Shown piece by piece: positions 16,910 to 25,502 of a stretch of 64,000 nt of DNA (the stretch's first letter is position 1; each line of letters opens with the position of its first letter). The stretch lies in assembly GCF_003628555.1 (NCBI RefSeq), contig NZ_CP021731.1, forward strand, positions 2,046,001 through 2,110,000, read 5' to 3'. The translations under genes were made by a program, and so were the position numbers. This stretch comes from Azoarcus sp. DN11 (lineage in GTDB: Bacteria; Pseudomonadota; Gammaproteobacteria; Burkholderiales; Rhodocyclaceae). Under the pieces are notes generated by a model. The model was not told where the DNA came from. It searched no databases and was given only the letters and a program-made list of their open reading frames with translations.

Positions 16910-19042
16910 TCAGGCGGTGAGCCCGGCCTGCATCCCCGACCTGATCGCGCCTTCGATGTAGCCGAGTTGCGCGCCGTCGCCGACCGAGCTGACCGGCACG
17001 CCGGCCGCTTCGAGGGACCGTGCGAGGCTGTCGTCCGGGCGCGCACCCACGGCCAGCACCACCGACTCGACGGCGAGTTCGCAGCGCGTGCCCTCAGCAT
17101 CGGTGTAGATCAGCTTCTTCTTCTCGATCGCTTCGACCTTTGCCTTCGTGTGCAGGGTGACGCCGTGCTGGCGCAGGGTGTCGAGCACGCGCCAGCGCCG
17201 CACGATGGAGAGTTCCCGGCCGAGGCTGGGGCCTTCCTCCAGCACCACGACCTCGCGCCCGCGGTCGACGAGGAATTCGGCCAGTTCGACGCCCACGAGG
17301 CCGCCGCCGATGATCGCCACCTTCTTGCCGAGCGGCATCCACACGCGCGAGAGGTTCTGCATCGCATCGGTGCTGTCGGTGACGCCCACCAGGCTGCCGG
17401 CCTTCATCAGCGCGCGCTGGGCGAGGGAAAGCTTGCGCTTGGCGATCTCGTCGGCGCGGTCGCCGGTCATCAGACGCCGCAGCTCGTCGCCCGACCACAC
17501 GTGATCCAGCTCTGCGCCCGGAATCGGCGGTGCGTTGCGCTCGGCGCCGCTCGCGACGATCACCGCCGTGGCCTTCAGTTCGCGGATCAGCTCGGGCGTG
17601 GCGGTCGTGTCGAGGCGCACGTCGATGTCGAGCTTGCGCATCTGCGTGACGAGGTAGTCGAGCAGCGCGCCGTTCTCGGCGTAGGCGAGCGCGGCGAAGA
17701 ACAGCGTGCCGCCCAGCCGCCCGCTGCGCTCCAGCAGCGTCACCTTGTGCCCGCGCCGCGCCGCGGTGCGTGCGGCCTCCATCCCCGCCGGGCCGCCACC
17801 GACCACGACGACGTGGCCCGGCCTGGCCGCCGGTACCAGTCGCATCTCGGCCTCGTGGCCCGTCATCGGATTGACGGCGCACTTGACCCGCTCGTTGATG
17901 AAGATCTGGCTGACGCAGGCGTAACAGTAGATGCAGGGACGGATGTCCTCGGGGCGGTTCTCCGCGAGCTTCTTCGGCAGTTCCGGATCGGCGAGCATCT
18001 TGCGCGCCATCGCGACGAAATCGCACTGGCCGGCCGCGATCGCATTGTCGGCGACCTCGGGCTCAAGGCGGCCAACGGCGATCACCGGGATCTTCAACCC
18101 TTCCCGGATCTCGGCCGCCCACTGCAGGAAACCGGCCTTCTGCTGCACCAGCGGCGCCTCGGTAAAGGCCACGCCGGTGTTGGTGTTGGCATAGGCCGAC
18201 ACGCTCACCGCGTCGCAGCCCGCCGCAGCGGCCATCTTCGCGAACACCTTGGCCTCGTCGAGCGTGATGCCGCCTTCCATGCGCAGCTCATACGCGTCGA
18301 GCCGCAGCCATACCGGGTAGTCCGCGCCGACGCGCTGGCGCACGGCGGCGATCACTTCCAGCATGAAGCGGGCGCGATTTTCGATCGAACCGCCGTACTC
18401 GTCGTCGCGCTTGTTGAAGTAGCCCGACAGGAAGCCCGCGATGATGTAAGTGTGTGCGGCGTGGATCTCGACGCCGTCGAAGCCCGCGCGCCGGGCGCGC
18501 TCGGCCGCCGCGGCGAACCACTCGATCATCTGCGCGATGTCGGCCTTGTCCATGATGCGGATCTTCACGCCGGCCTTCTCGCGGCCCTTCGACGAGCTGA
18601 TGAAGGCGCCCAGTTCTTCCTGCGTCAGCGCCGCGAACATGTCGGTTTTCAGCGCCGGCGGCATCGACGGCACCCACAGCTCGCGCCCCTCGGTGAGGTC
18701 GCGCACCGCCGTCTTGCCTGCGTGCTGGAGCTGGATGGCGATCTTCGCGCCGTGCTTGTGCACGCGATCGACCACCCCCTTCAGGCCGGGAATGAACTTG
18801 TCGTCCGACAGGCCGAGCTGGTAGGGCTCGGCCGTGCCGTGGGGGTAGGCGATCGCGCCGACGCCCATCGTGATCAGGCCGGCCCCGCCGGCTGCGCGTG
18901 CCTCGTAATAGGCCTGGATGCGCTCGCCGCAGGTGCCGTCGGATTCGGCGAAGTTGGAGCCCATCGGCGCCATCACGATGCGGTTCCGGAGTTCCAGGCT
19001 GCCGATGCGGCCGGACTGCAAGAGATTGTCGAAGGCTCCCAT
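16910..19042 (-). CDS. Old-Yellow-type NADH:flavin oxidoreductase / 2,4-dienoyl-CoA reductase family
   Basis: This is a 710-residue three-part flavoenzyme. Residues 1-365 form an FMN TIM barrel (MAPMGSNF, IQLQHAGK, EIHAAHTYIIAGFLS). C370-x2-C373-x2-C376-x11-C388 is the 4Fe-4S site. The C-terminal part is a FAD/NAD domain (VVVVGGGPAGMEAART and a second GGGLVGVELAEF). Relatives reduce dienoyl-CoAs or enone steroids (FadH and bile-acid reductases). The ATG at 19042 lies 8 bases after the hsaD stop, so a steroid-derived enone or dienoyl-CoA is the likely substrate. Confidence 0.88.
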   Translation of the reverse strand: MGAFDNLLQSGRIGSLELRNRIVMAPMGSNFAESDGTCGERIQAYYEARAAGGAGLITMGVGAIAYPHGTAEPYQLGLSDDKFIPGLKGVVDRVHKHGAKIAIQLQHAGKTAVRDLTEGRELWVPSMPPALKTDMFAALTQEELGAFISSSKGREKAGVKIRIMDKADIAQMIEWFAAAAERARRAGFDGVEIHAAHTYIIAGFLSGYFNKRDDEYGGSIENRARFMLEVIAAVRQRVGADYPVWLRLDAYELRMEGGITLDEAKVFAKMAAAAGCDAVSVSAYANTNTGVAFTEAPLVQQKAGFLQWAAEIREGLKIPVIAVGRLEPEVADNAIAAGQCDFVAMARKMLADPELPKKLAENRPEDIRPCIYCYACVSQIFINERVKCAVNPMTGHEAEMRLVPAARPGHVVVVGGGPAGMEAARTAARRGHKVTLLERSGRLGGTLFFAALAYAENGALLDYLVTQMRKLDIDVRLDTTATPELIRELKATAVIVASGAERNAPPIPGAELDHVWSGDELRRLMTGDRADEIAKRKLSLAQRALMKAGSLVGVTDSTDAMQNLSRVWMPLGKKVAIIGGGLVGVELAEFLVDRGREVVVLEEGPSLGRELSIVRRWRVLDTLRQHGVTLHTKAKVEAIEKKKLIYTDAEGTRCELAVESVVLAVGARPDDSLARSLEAAGVPVSSVGDGAQLGYIEGAIRSGMQAGLTA

Positions 19043-19050
19043 GACGCGGC

Positions 19051-19884
19051 TTACCCCTTGGTCAGAAAATCGATGCAACTGCGGTTGAAGAGTTCGCGAT
19101 GTTCGACCTGCACCCAATGGCCGCAGCGGTTGAGCAGGATCATGCGCGCATCGCGGGCGTTTTCGATCAGCTTGAGGGCGCCGGTGTGCGGGTTGAACTT
19201 GTCGTCGGTGCCCCAGAAGCCGAAGATCGGCACGGCGATCTCGTGCAGCCGCTCCGTCATGTTCGGCACCAGCATGGTGGAAAACAGGTTCGCCGGCTGC
19301 AAGGGTGCGACGGCCGAGCGCTCGGCGATGATCGCGTCGTCGAGCAGGGACGGGTCGAACACCTGCAGGCTCATCACGTGGCGCATCTCGGCCGGGCCCA
19401 TCGGCCCCTTCGCGAAGGTCTCGACCATGCGCACGATGCCTTCCATGCGGAAGTAGGTCTCGCGCTCCTCGACGCCGCCCGGGGCCATCAGGATCAGGCG
19501 TTCGACGGTCTCGGGATGCGCCAGCGCCTGGCCCAGCGCGATGGCGCCGCCGAGCGAGTTGCCGAGCAGCGTGCAGCGCTCGATGCCGATCGCGCGCAGG
19601 AATGCGTGCAGGTTGGCGACGAAGAAATCGAGCTTGTACTGCGCGTCGGCGGGCTTGTCCGACCGACCGAAGCCGGGCAGGTCGAGCACGATGTTCCGGA
19701 AACCGGCCTCGGCGAAGGCCGGGTAATTGCCCTTGAAGTTGCTGTAGCCGCTCGCCCCGGGGCCGCTGCCGTGCAGCCACACGACCGCAGGCCCCTGGCC
19801 GACGTCGAGATAGTGCAGGCGCAGGCCTGTGTCTAGCTCGACGAACTGCTCGAGAGGGATGGGCAGGTCGGGGGAATTCATCAA
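19051..19884 (-). CDS. hsaD: Alpha/beta hydrolase for the meta-cleaved seco-steroid (HsaD/TesD-like)
   Basis: This 277-residue C-C hydrolase of the meta-cleavage-product family has the oxyanion segment HGSGPGASGYSNF, nucleophile S110 in GNSLGGA, the acid in GTDD (about 227) and H256 in CGHWVQVEH. HsaD/TesD splits the ring-opened 4,5-9,10-diseco steroid into the bicyclic propionate and a hydroxydienoate. The matching extradiol dioxygenase (hsaC) lies 38 kb away at 58174. It is the first gene of a minus-strand operon whose upstream region carries two operator copies. Confidence 0.85.
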   Translation of the reverse strand: MMNSPDLPIPLEQFVELDTGLRLHYLDVGQGPAVVWLHGSGPGASGYSNFKGNYPAFAEAGFRNIVLDLPGFGRSDKPADAQYKLDFFVANLHAFLRAIGIERCTLLGNSLGGAIALGQALAHPETVERLILMAPGGVEERETYFRMEGIVRMVETFAKGPMGPAEMRHVMSLQVFDPSLLDDAIIAERSAVAPLQPANLFSTMLVPNMTERLHEIAVPIFGFWGTDDKFNPHTGALKLIENARDARMILLNRCGHWVQVEHRELFNRSCIDFLTKG

Positions 19885-19986
19885 GGGGCTCCTGGCGGGA
19901 AGGGTGATTGATTGTTCAGGCGTCGGCGATGGCGTGGACGAAGGTTCTCATTGGAGGCTTATTCTCCCGCTCCGAAGCAGGTGGGC

Positions 19987-20003
19987 ATCGTCCGTTCAGA
20001 CGA
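19987..20003. promoter_or_regulatory. Operator motif site 2
   Basis: ATCGTCCGTTCAGACGA, identical to site 1. It lies 103 bases upstream of hsaD in the 314-base divergent region between hsaD (minus) and the amidase gene (plus). Besides sites 2 and 3, this region shows only two tandem half-site-like GTCC elements near 20131-20147. Confidence 0.72.
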
Positions 20004-20031
20004 ATCCTGCCGCGATACCGGCGGCGGCGCG

Positions 20032-20048
20032 TAGTCTCAACGGACGAT
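20032..20048. promoter_or_regulatory. Operator motif site 3
   Basis: TAGTCTCAACGGACGAT, identical to sites 7 (51382) and 10 (58087). It is paired with site 2 in the hsaD/amidase divergent region, with 28 bases between the two sites. Confidence 0.75.
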
Positions 20049-20198
20049 GAGGCGTAGGGAGCGGCTTCGGACAATGCGGGCAATTTCCCGCAGGCCTGTC
20101 GCGCGGCGTCGGCCATTTCGGGAAGAAACCGTCCGCTGTTATCGTCCGACCTGCACACAGGCCGGCGATGCCGGAGTGGACAGCCTGGGGAAGCTCGC

Positions 20199-21767
20199 AT
20201 GGACGAACACGACATCACGCCGGCGCGGCGCAATTTCCTGAAAGCCGGTGCCGCGCTCGGCGCAACCGCCGTAGCCGGGCTGGGCCCCGGCATGGCTGCT
20301 GCGGCGCGGCCGCAATCCGCACTGCCGCTGCCCGAATATGAGCGCTGGGACGCGATCGAGATCGCGCGCCGGATCCGGCGGGGGGACGTGAGACCGAGCG
20401 AGGTGCTCGAAGCGGCGATCGCCCGCGCCGAAGCCTATGCGGTCGTCAATGCCGTCACTACGCCGCATTTCGACCTCGCCCGGGAGCAGGCGAGGGGGCT
20501 GGATGCCGCCGGCCGGGCCGAACGCGAGGCGAGACCGCCGCTTTCCGGCGTGCCCTTCGCGTTGAAGGACCTTGCCGTCGCCCTGAAGGGGACGGTCACC
20601 ACCAACGGCTGCACCTTCTTCAAGGATGCGGTGGTGGACCAGGACTCCACCGTCGTCCGGCGCTACAAGGCGGCGGGGCTCAACATCTTTGCGAAGCTCG
20701 CATCGCCCGAATTCGGGCAGACCGGGACGACGGAATCGCGCCTCTTCGGGCTCACGCGCAACCCGTGGAACCTGGAGCGCAGCTCGGGCGGTTCGTCCGG
20801 CGGCGCTTCGGCGGCGGTCGCGGCAGGCGTCTTGCCCGTGGCGCACGCGAGCGACGGCGGAGGCTCGATCCGCATTCCCGCCTCGCACTGCGGCCTGTTC
20901 GGCCTCAAGCCCAGCCGCGGCCTGATCCCGATGGGGCCGGGCGCGCTCGAAGGCTGGATGGGGCTGTCGGTGCACAACGTCATCAGCCGCAGCGTGCGCG
21001 ACACCGCCTGGCTGATGCAGCTGAGCCAGGGTCCCGAAGCGGGGACGCGCGCGGCGCCGCCGACCTCCGATCTCGTGAAGGCGCTGGGCCGCTTCCCCAA
21101 GGGCCTGAAGATCGGACTCTTCGACACCAATCTCTTCGGCATGGGCGTGCATCCCGAATGCCTGGAGGCTGCGCACAAGGCCGCGACCTTGTGCGCCGGT
21201 CTCGGCCACCACGTCGAACCGATCTCGCTGCAACAACTGCCTTTCCTTGAGATGTTCGGTAGCATGGGCGTGATGACCGGCACGGGCATGCTGTACACCG
21301 TGCGGGCGCGCGAGAAGCTCGTCGGGCGGCAGGCGCGCGAGGATGAATTCGAGCCCATTAACTGGCTCACGCTGCAGAAGGCGCAGAAATACAGTGCCGA
21401 GCAGCTCTACGCGGCGCGTTCCGTCTTCGATCAAGCGGGGCGGATCTTCGACGAAGTGTTTGCGCGTTACGACCTGATCCTGTCGCCGACCACCGCCGCG
21501 CTGCCGCCCAAGCTCGGCGAACTGTCGCTGGACCAGCCGTTTGAGGACTTTGCGAAGCGGGCCGTGCTCGCCTCGCCCTTCACCGCAATGTTCAACATGA
21601 GCGGACATCCGGCGATGTCGGTTCCCCTGCATTGGAGCGCGGAAGGTCTGCCAATCGGCGTGCAGTTCGCGGCCCCGTATGGCGGCGAGGCACGCCTCAT
21701 TGCCCTCGCGGCACAACTCGAAAAGGCCGCGCCGTGGGCTGACCGCCGTCCGCCCGCGCTCGCGTGA
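20199..21767 (+). CDS. Tat-exported amidase-signature enzyme
   Basis: A 522-residue amidase. The N-terminus has a twin-arginine signal (RRNFLK at residues 10-15, then AGAALGATAVAGL and AAA). The amidase signature follows: a lysine in ALKDLAVALKG, and ERSSGGSSGGASAAVAAG with the Ser-cis-Ser triad, then GGSIRIPASHCGLFGLKPSRG. Export to the periplasm is therefore expected. Two operator copies lie upstream. In a steroid cluster that also encodes 3-alpha-hydroxysteroid dehydrogenase, removal of glycine or taurine from conjugated bile acids is an attractive but untested role; a general amide hydrolase is the alternative. Confidence 0.88.
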   Translation: MDEHDITPARRNFLKAGAALGATAVAGLGPGMAAAARPQSALPLPEYERWDAIEIARRIRRGDVRPSEVLEAAIARAEAYAVVNAVTTPHFDLAREQARGLDAAGRAEREARPPLSGVPFALKDLAVALKGTVTTNGCTFFKDAVVDQDSTVVRRYKAAGLNIFAKLASPEFGQTGTTESRLFGLTRNPWNLERSSGGSSGGASAAVAAGVLPVAHASDGGGSIRIPASHCGLFGLKPSRGLIPMGPGALEGWMGLSVHNVISRSVRDTAWLMQLSQGPEAGTRAAPPTSDLVKALGRFPKGLKIGLFDTNLFGMGVHPECLEAAHKAATLCAGLGHHVEPISLQQLPFLEMFGSMGVMTGTGMLYTVRAREKLVGRQAREDEFEPINWLTLQKAQKYSAEQLYAARSVFDQAGRIFDEVFARYDLILSPTTAALPPKLGELSLDQPFEDFAKRAVLASPFTAMFNMSGHPAMSVPLHWSAEGLPIGVQFAAPYGGEARLIALAAQLEKAAPWADRRPPALA

Positions 21768-21777
21768 GGGGGCTCGG

Positions 21778-22659
21778 ATGAATGCCGCTCCCTCTAACGG
21801 CGTTGCCGTTGTCACCGGTGCCAGTCGTGGCGTCGGTCGCGGCATTGCCGAGGCGCTCGGCGCCGCGGGCATGACTGTCTACGTCACCGGCCGCAGCGAA
21901 CGCGAAGGTGAATGCCGGGTGGGTGATGCCGTGCTCGGCGGCACCATCCATGACAGCGCCGCGGCAGTCACCGCCGCCGGCGGCCGCGGTATCGCGGTGA
22001 ATTGCGACCACGGCGACGATGCCCAGGTCGAGGCCCTGTTCGAACGCGTCGCGCGCGAGCGGGGGCGGCTCGACATCCTCGTCAACAACGCCATCTGCAT
22101 CGATGACAGCCTCATCGAGCCTGGCCCGTTCTGGGAGAAGCCGCGCAGCCAGGCCGCGATCCTGGACGTCGGCCTGCGCTCCAACTTTATCGCCACGCAT
22201 TGCGCAGCTCCGCTGCTGTTGCGGAGCGGTCATGCGCTGGTCGCCTTCACCTCGTCCTACGGTGCGGGCTGCTACATGCACGGGCCGGCCTATGGAGCGC
22301 AGAAGGCCGGCTGCGACAAGATGGCCTACGACATGGCGGTCGATTTCGAAGGCACCGGCGTTGCGGCGGTGTCGCTGTGGCTGGGCATGCAGCGCACCGA
22401 GCGCACGGCGTTCGCGGCCCGCCGCCGTCCCGATGCGTACGGGGGCATCGGCACTCGCAGCGAAAGCCCGCAGTTTTCGGGGCGCGTGATCGAGGCCCTG
22501 TGGCGCGACCCGGAGCGGGCGAGCCTGTCGGGGCAGACCCTGATCGTCGCCGAACTCGCGCTGTGCTACGGCATCCGCGACGAAGACGGGCGCCAGCCGC
22601 TGTCCTGGCGCGCGACCCTGGGTGCCCCGCGCGATTTCCACCCGGCGCGCGTGGCGTGA
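21778..22659 (+). CDS. Short-chain dehydrogenase (DHRS1-like)
   Basis: A 293-residue SDR with TGASRGVGRG, NNAICI and YGAQKAGCDKMA. The spacing and the long C-terminal part after WLGMQRTER resemble the DHRS1 branch. It starts 10 bases after the amidase stop and probably shares its transcript. Human DHRS1 acts on steroids and carbonyls, but no substrate can be assigned here. Confidence 0.82.
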   Translation: MNAAPSNGVAVVTGASRGVGRGIAEALGAAGMTVYVTGRSEREGECRVGDAVLGGTIHDSAAAVTAAGGRGIAVNCDHGDDAQVEALFERVARERGRLDILVNNAICIDDSLIEPGPFWEKPRSQAAILDVGLRSNFIATHCAAPLLLRSGHALVAFTSSYGAGCYMHGPAYGAQKAGCDKMAYDMAVDFEGTGVAAVSLWLGMQRTERTAFAARRRPDAYGGIGTRSESPQFSGRVIEALWRDPERASLSGQTLIVAELALCYGIRDEDGRQPLSWRATLGAPRDFHPARVA

Positions 22660-22698
22660 GATCCGGCGGCACGCGTCGCTGAGCTTTCTGCCCGCATC

Positions 22699-22715
22699 CC
22701 GTCCGTTTTGACGAT
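22699..22715. promoter_or_regulatory. Operator motif site 4
   Basis: CCGTCCGTTTTGACGAT, matching the TAGTCY-N4-GGACGAT consensus except at the first two bases and the first G of GGAC. It lies 60-75 bases upstream of the ipdF-like gene. Confidence 0.6.
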
Positions 22716-22774
22716 GCGGCCGGGTCGGGCCGGCCTCAAGAATGGCGTGGTATCCATTCTTCGAGGTTCACGCC

Positions 22775-23560
22775 GTGAGACAAGCGCCTTCCTACGTGCC
22801 CGGCCATCAGCTGCTCGCCGGCAAGTCCGTCCTGATCACCGCCGCCGCGGGCGCCGGCATCGGTTTTGCTGCCGCCCGCAAGGCCGCGGAGGAGGGCTGC
22901 CGCGCGCTGATGATCTCGGACATCCACCCGCGCCGCCTGGAAGAGGCGGTCGCCCGGCTGAAGTCCGAAACCGGGTTGCAGGCCGTCTGGGGGCAGCTGT
23001 GCAACGTCACGAACGAGGAAGAAGTGCAGGCCCTCGTTGCAGCGGCCGAGGACCGGCTCGGTGGCGTCGATGTGCTGATCAACAACGCCGGACTGGGCGG
23101 AGAGAAGCGCGTCACGGAGATGAGCGACGAGGAATGGACGCGCGTCCTCGACATCACGCTCACCGGCACCTTCCGCATGACGCGCGCGATGCTGCCGCAC
23201 ATGGAGCGGCGCGGTCGCGGCGCCATCGTCAATAACGCGTCGGTGCTCGGCTGGCGCGCGCAGAAGGGGCAGGCGCACTACGCGGCCGCCAAGGCCGGCG
23301 TGATGGCGCTGACGCGCTGCTCGGCGCTGGAGGCCGCCGAGCATGGCGTGCGCATCAACGCCGTGTCGCCCTCGATCGCGCTCCACGACTTCCTAAAGAA
23401 GGCCTCCAGCGAGGAACTGCTCGCGCAGCTCGCGAGCCGCGAGGCCTTCGGCCGCGCCGCGGAGGTGTGGGAAGTCGCCAACGTGATGGTCTTCCTCGCC
23501 AGCGACTACGCCTCCTACATGACCGGCGAAGTGCTCTCCGTCAGCTCGCAGCGTGCCTGA
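22775..23560 (+). CDS. ipdF: Short-chain dehydrogenase, IpdF-like
   Basis: About 261 residues. The N-terminal layout GHQLLAGKSVLITAAAGAGIG differs from most SDRs (TAAAGAGIG instead of TGxxxGIG) and matches actinobacterial IpdF, which oxidises the 5-hydroxyl of the hydroxylated HIP acid or its CoA ester. NNAGLGG, a Ser in NNASVLG and YAAAK are present. The GTG at 22775 is chosen because GAGG precedes it and operator site 4 lies well upstream; an ATG at 22742 is possible. MaoC and FadA6-like genes follow. Confidence 0.75.
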   Translation: MRQAPSYVPGHQLLAGKSVLITAAAGAGIGFAAARKAAEEGCRALMISDIHPRRLEEAVARLKSETGLQAVWGQLCNVTNEEEVQALVAAAEDRLGGVDVLINNAGLGGEKRVTEMSDEEWTRVLDITLTGTFRMTRAMLPHMERRGRGAIVNNASVLGWRAQKGQAHYAAAKAGVMALTRCSALEAAEHGVRINAVSPSIALHDFLKKASSEELLAQLASREAFGRAAEVWEVANVMVFLASDYASYMTGEVLSVSSQRA

Positions 23561-23570
23561 GGAGATCCCA

Positions 23571-24032
23571 ATGAGCTTCGTGATTTCGAGCACCGACGAA
23601 CTCGTCGCTGCCGAGGGGCGCGACCTGGGTGCGACCGACTGGGTCGAGGTGACGCAGGAGCGGGTGAACCGCTTCGCCGACGCGACCGACGACCACCAGT
23701 GGATCCACGTCGACCCCGAACGCGCCAAGGACGGCCCCTTCGGCGCCTGCGTCGCGCACGGCTACTTGACGCTCGCGCTCGCCAACCTGTTCCTGCCGCA
23801 GCTGATCCGCGCCGAGAACCTGAAGATGGGCGTGAACGTCGGCTGCGAGCGCGTGCGCTTCCCCGCGCCGGTCAAGGTCGGCGCGCGCATCCGCGGGCGC
23901 GGCGAGGTCCTCAAGGTCGAACGCATCCGCGACGCGATGCAATCGACCGTGCGCGTGACGATCGAGATCGAGGGCGGCGAGCGCCCGGCCTGCGTCGTCG
24001 ACACCATCAGCCGCTACACCTTCGCCGACTGA
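23571..24032 (+). CDS. MaoC-family enoyl-CoA hydratase
   Basis: A 153-residue single hot-dog hydratase of the NodN/MaoC type. ATDDHQWIHVDPERA contains the Asp/His dyad five residues apart, and PFGACVAHGYLTL supplies the second conserved block. GGAG lies 7 bases before the ATG, only 10 bases after the ipdF-like gene. It probably hydrates an unsaturated CoA intermediate of ring degradation before the thiolase encoded next. Confidence 0.87.
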   Translation: MSFVISSTDELVAAEGRDLGATDWVEVTQERVNRFADATDDHQWIHVDPERAKDGPFGACVAHGYLTLALANLFLPQLIRAENLKMGVNVGCERVRFPAPVKVGARIRGRGEVLKVERIRDAMQSTVRVTIEIEGGERPACVVDTISRYTFAD

Positions 24033-24083
24033 CCTTCCCCGACATCCTTTCCCGAATCCAGACGTAACCGGAGAACACAAGCC

Positions 24084-25286
24084 ATGACCGAAGCAGTCAT
24101 CGTATCCACCGCGCGCACTGCGCTGACCAAGTCCTTCCGCGGATCCTTCAACGACACCGAGGCCCCCGTGCTGGGCGGCCACGTCGTGCGCGCCGTGGTC
24201 GAGCGCGCAGGCATCGAGCCCGAAGCGGTCGAGGACGTGATCATGGGCGCGGCCGTGCAGCAAGGCACCCAGGCCTACAACATCGGCCGCCTGTGCGCCT
24301 ACACCGGTGGCCTGCCGGACAGCGTGCCGGGCATGGCGCTCGACCGCATGTGCGCGTCGGGCCTGATGACGATCGGCGTCGCCGCCAAGAACATCCTCGC
24401 CGGCGAGATGAAGATCGCGGTGGCGGGCGGTGTCGAGTCGCTGTCGCTCACGCAGACCAAACACAAGAACACCTACCGCGCGCAGTCGGAAGCGGTGAAG
24501 GCCGTCGTGCCCGCGGCCTACATCCCGATGCTGGAGACCGCCGAGATCGTCTCCAGCCGCTACGGCATCAGCCGCACGGCGCAGGACGAGTTCTCGCTGC
24601 AGAGCCAGCAGCGCACCGCGGCGGCGCAGGCGGCGGGCCGCTTCGACGACGAGATCGTGCCGCTGGCGGCGAGGAAGCTGCTGTTCGACAAGGAAGGCAA
24701 GCCCACGGGCCATGAAGACGTGGTGGCCAGCCGCGACGAATGCAACCGCGCGTCGACGACATTGGAAGACCTCGCGAAGCTGCAGCCGGTCTTCAAGGAC
24801 GGCCAGTGGGTCAGGCAGGGCGAGTTCATCACCGCCGGCAACGCGTCGCAGCTCTCCGACGGCGCCTCCGCCGCGCTCGTGATGAGCCGCGCCGAAGCCG
24901 AGCGCCGCGGCATTGCGCCGTTGGGCGCCTATCGCGGCATCGCCGTCGCCGGCTGCGCGCCCGAGGAGATGGGCATCGGGCCGGTGTTCGCGATCCCCAA
25001 GCTGCTCGACCGCTTCGGCCTGAAGGTGAGCGACATCGGCCTGTGGGAGATCAACGAAGCCTTCGCCTGCCAGGTGCTGTACAGCCGCAACAAGCTGGGC
25101 ATCCCGAATGAACGGCTCAACGTCAACGGCGGCGCGATCGCCATCGGCCACCCGTTCGGCATGTCCGGCGCGCGCATGGTCGGCCATGCGCTGCTCGAAG
25201 GGCGGCGGCGCGGCGTGAAGTACGTCGTCGTGTCGATGTGCATCGGCGGCGGCATGGGGGCGGCGGGCCTGTTCGAGGTGCTGTAG
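24084..25286 (+). CDS. fadA6: Acetyl-CoA C-acyltransferase, FadA6-like
   Basis: A complete 400-residue thiolase with nucleophile C90 in DRMCASG, a conserved NEAFA, the His of [11 protein letters not shown] and the Cys of [10 protein letters not shown]. FadA6 performs the last thiolysis of the C/D-ring pathway, and its gene is linked to ipdF in actinobacteria as it is here. Ordinary beta-ketothiolase activity cannot be excluded from the sequence; the second thiolase at 36366 is of a different subtype. Confidence 0.8.
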   Translation: MTEAVIVSTARTALTKSFRGSFNDTEAPVLGGHVVRAVVERAGIEPEAVEDVIMGAAVQQGTQAYNIGRLCAYTGGLPDSVPGMALDRMCASGLMTIGVAAKNILAGEMKIAVAGGVESLSLTQTKHKNTYRAQSEAVKAVVPAAYIPMLETAEIVSSRYGISRTAQDEFSLQSQQRTAAAQAAGRFDDEIVPLAARKLLFDKEGKPTGHEDVVASRDECNRASTTLEDLAKLQPVFKDGQWVRQGEFITAGNASQLSDGASAALVMSRAEAERRGIAPLGAYRGIAVAGCAPEEMGIGPVFAIPKLLDRFGLKVSDIGLWEINEAFACQVLYSRNKLGIPNERLNVNGGAIAIGHPFGMSGARMVGHALLEGRRRGVKYVVVSMCIGGGMGAAGLFEVL

Positions 25287-25357
25287 GCGGCGGCTACGCC
25301 CCCCGTCGTGCGGAAGATGCTCCAAAAGATATCACTTTCGACATAGTAGTCCCCGTT

Positions 25358-25374
25358 TAGTCCCAACGGACGAT
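25358..25374. promoter_or_regulatory. Operator motif site 5
   Basis: TAGTCCCAACGGACGAT with a perfect GTCC-N4-GGAC core. It lies 128 bases upstream of the DUF1329 gene in a 216-base intergenic region. A further half site (TAGTCC) lies just upstream, from 25346. Confidence 0.72.
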
Positions 25375-25502
25375 GTGAGGGCTGGTCAAGGCGAAAAAAA
25401 TGGCGACAGATGCACAAGAGCGGCAACACGACGATCGATGGCATCTACACAAGTGTTTAACCGAAACACAGAATAAAGACGCCGAATAGGCAGGAGACAT
25501 AG

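Noticed and set aside
20131..20147. Two GTCC half sites in tandem upstream of the amidase
   Set aside because: Spacing and orientation do not form the inverted core; kept only as possible weak half sites.
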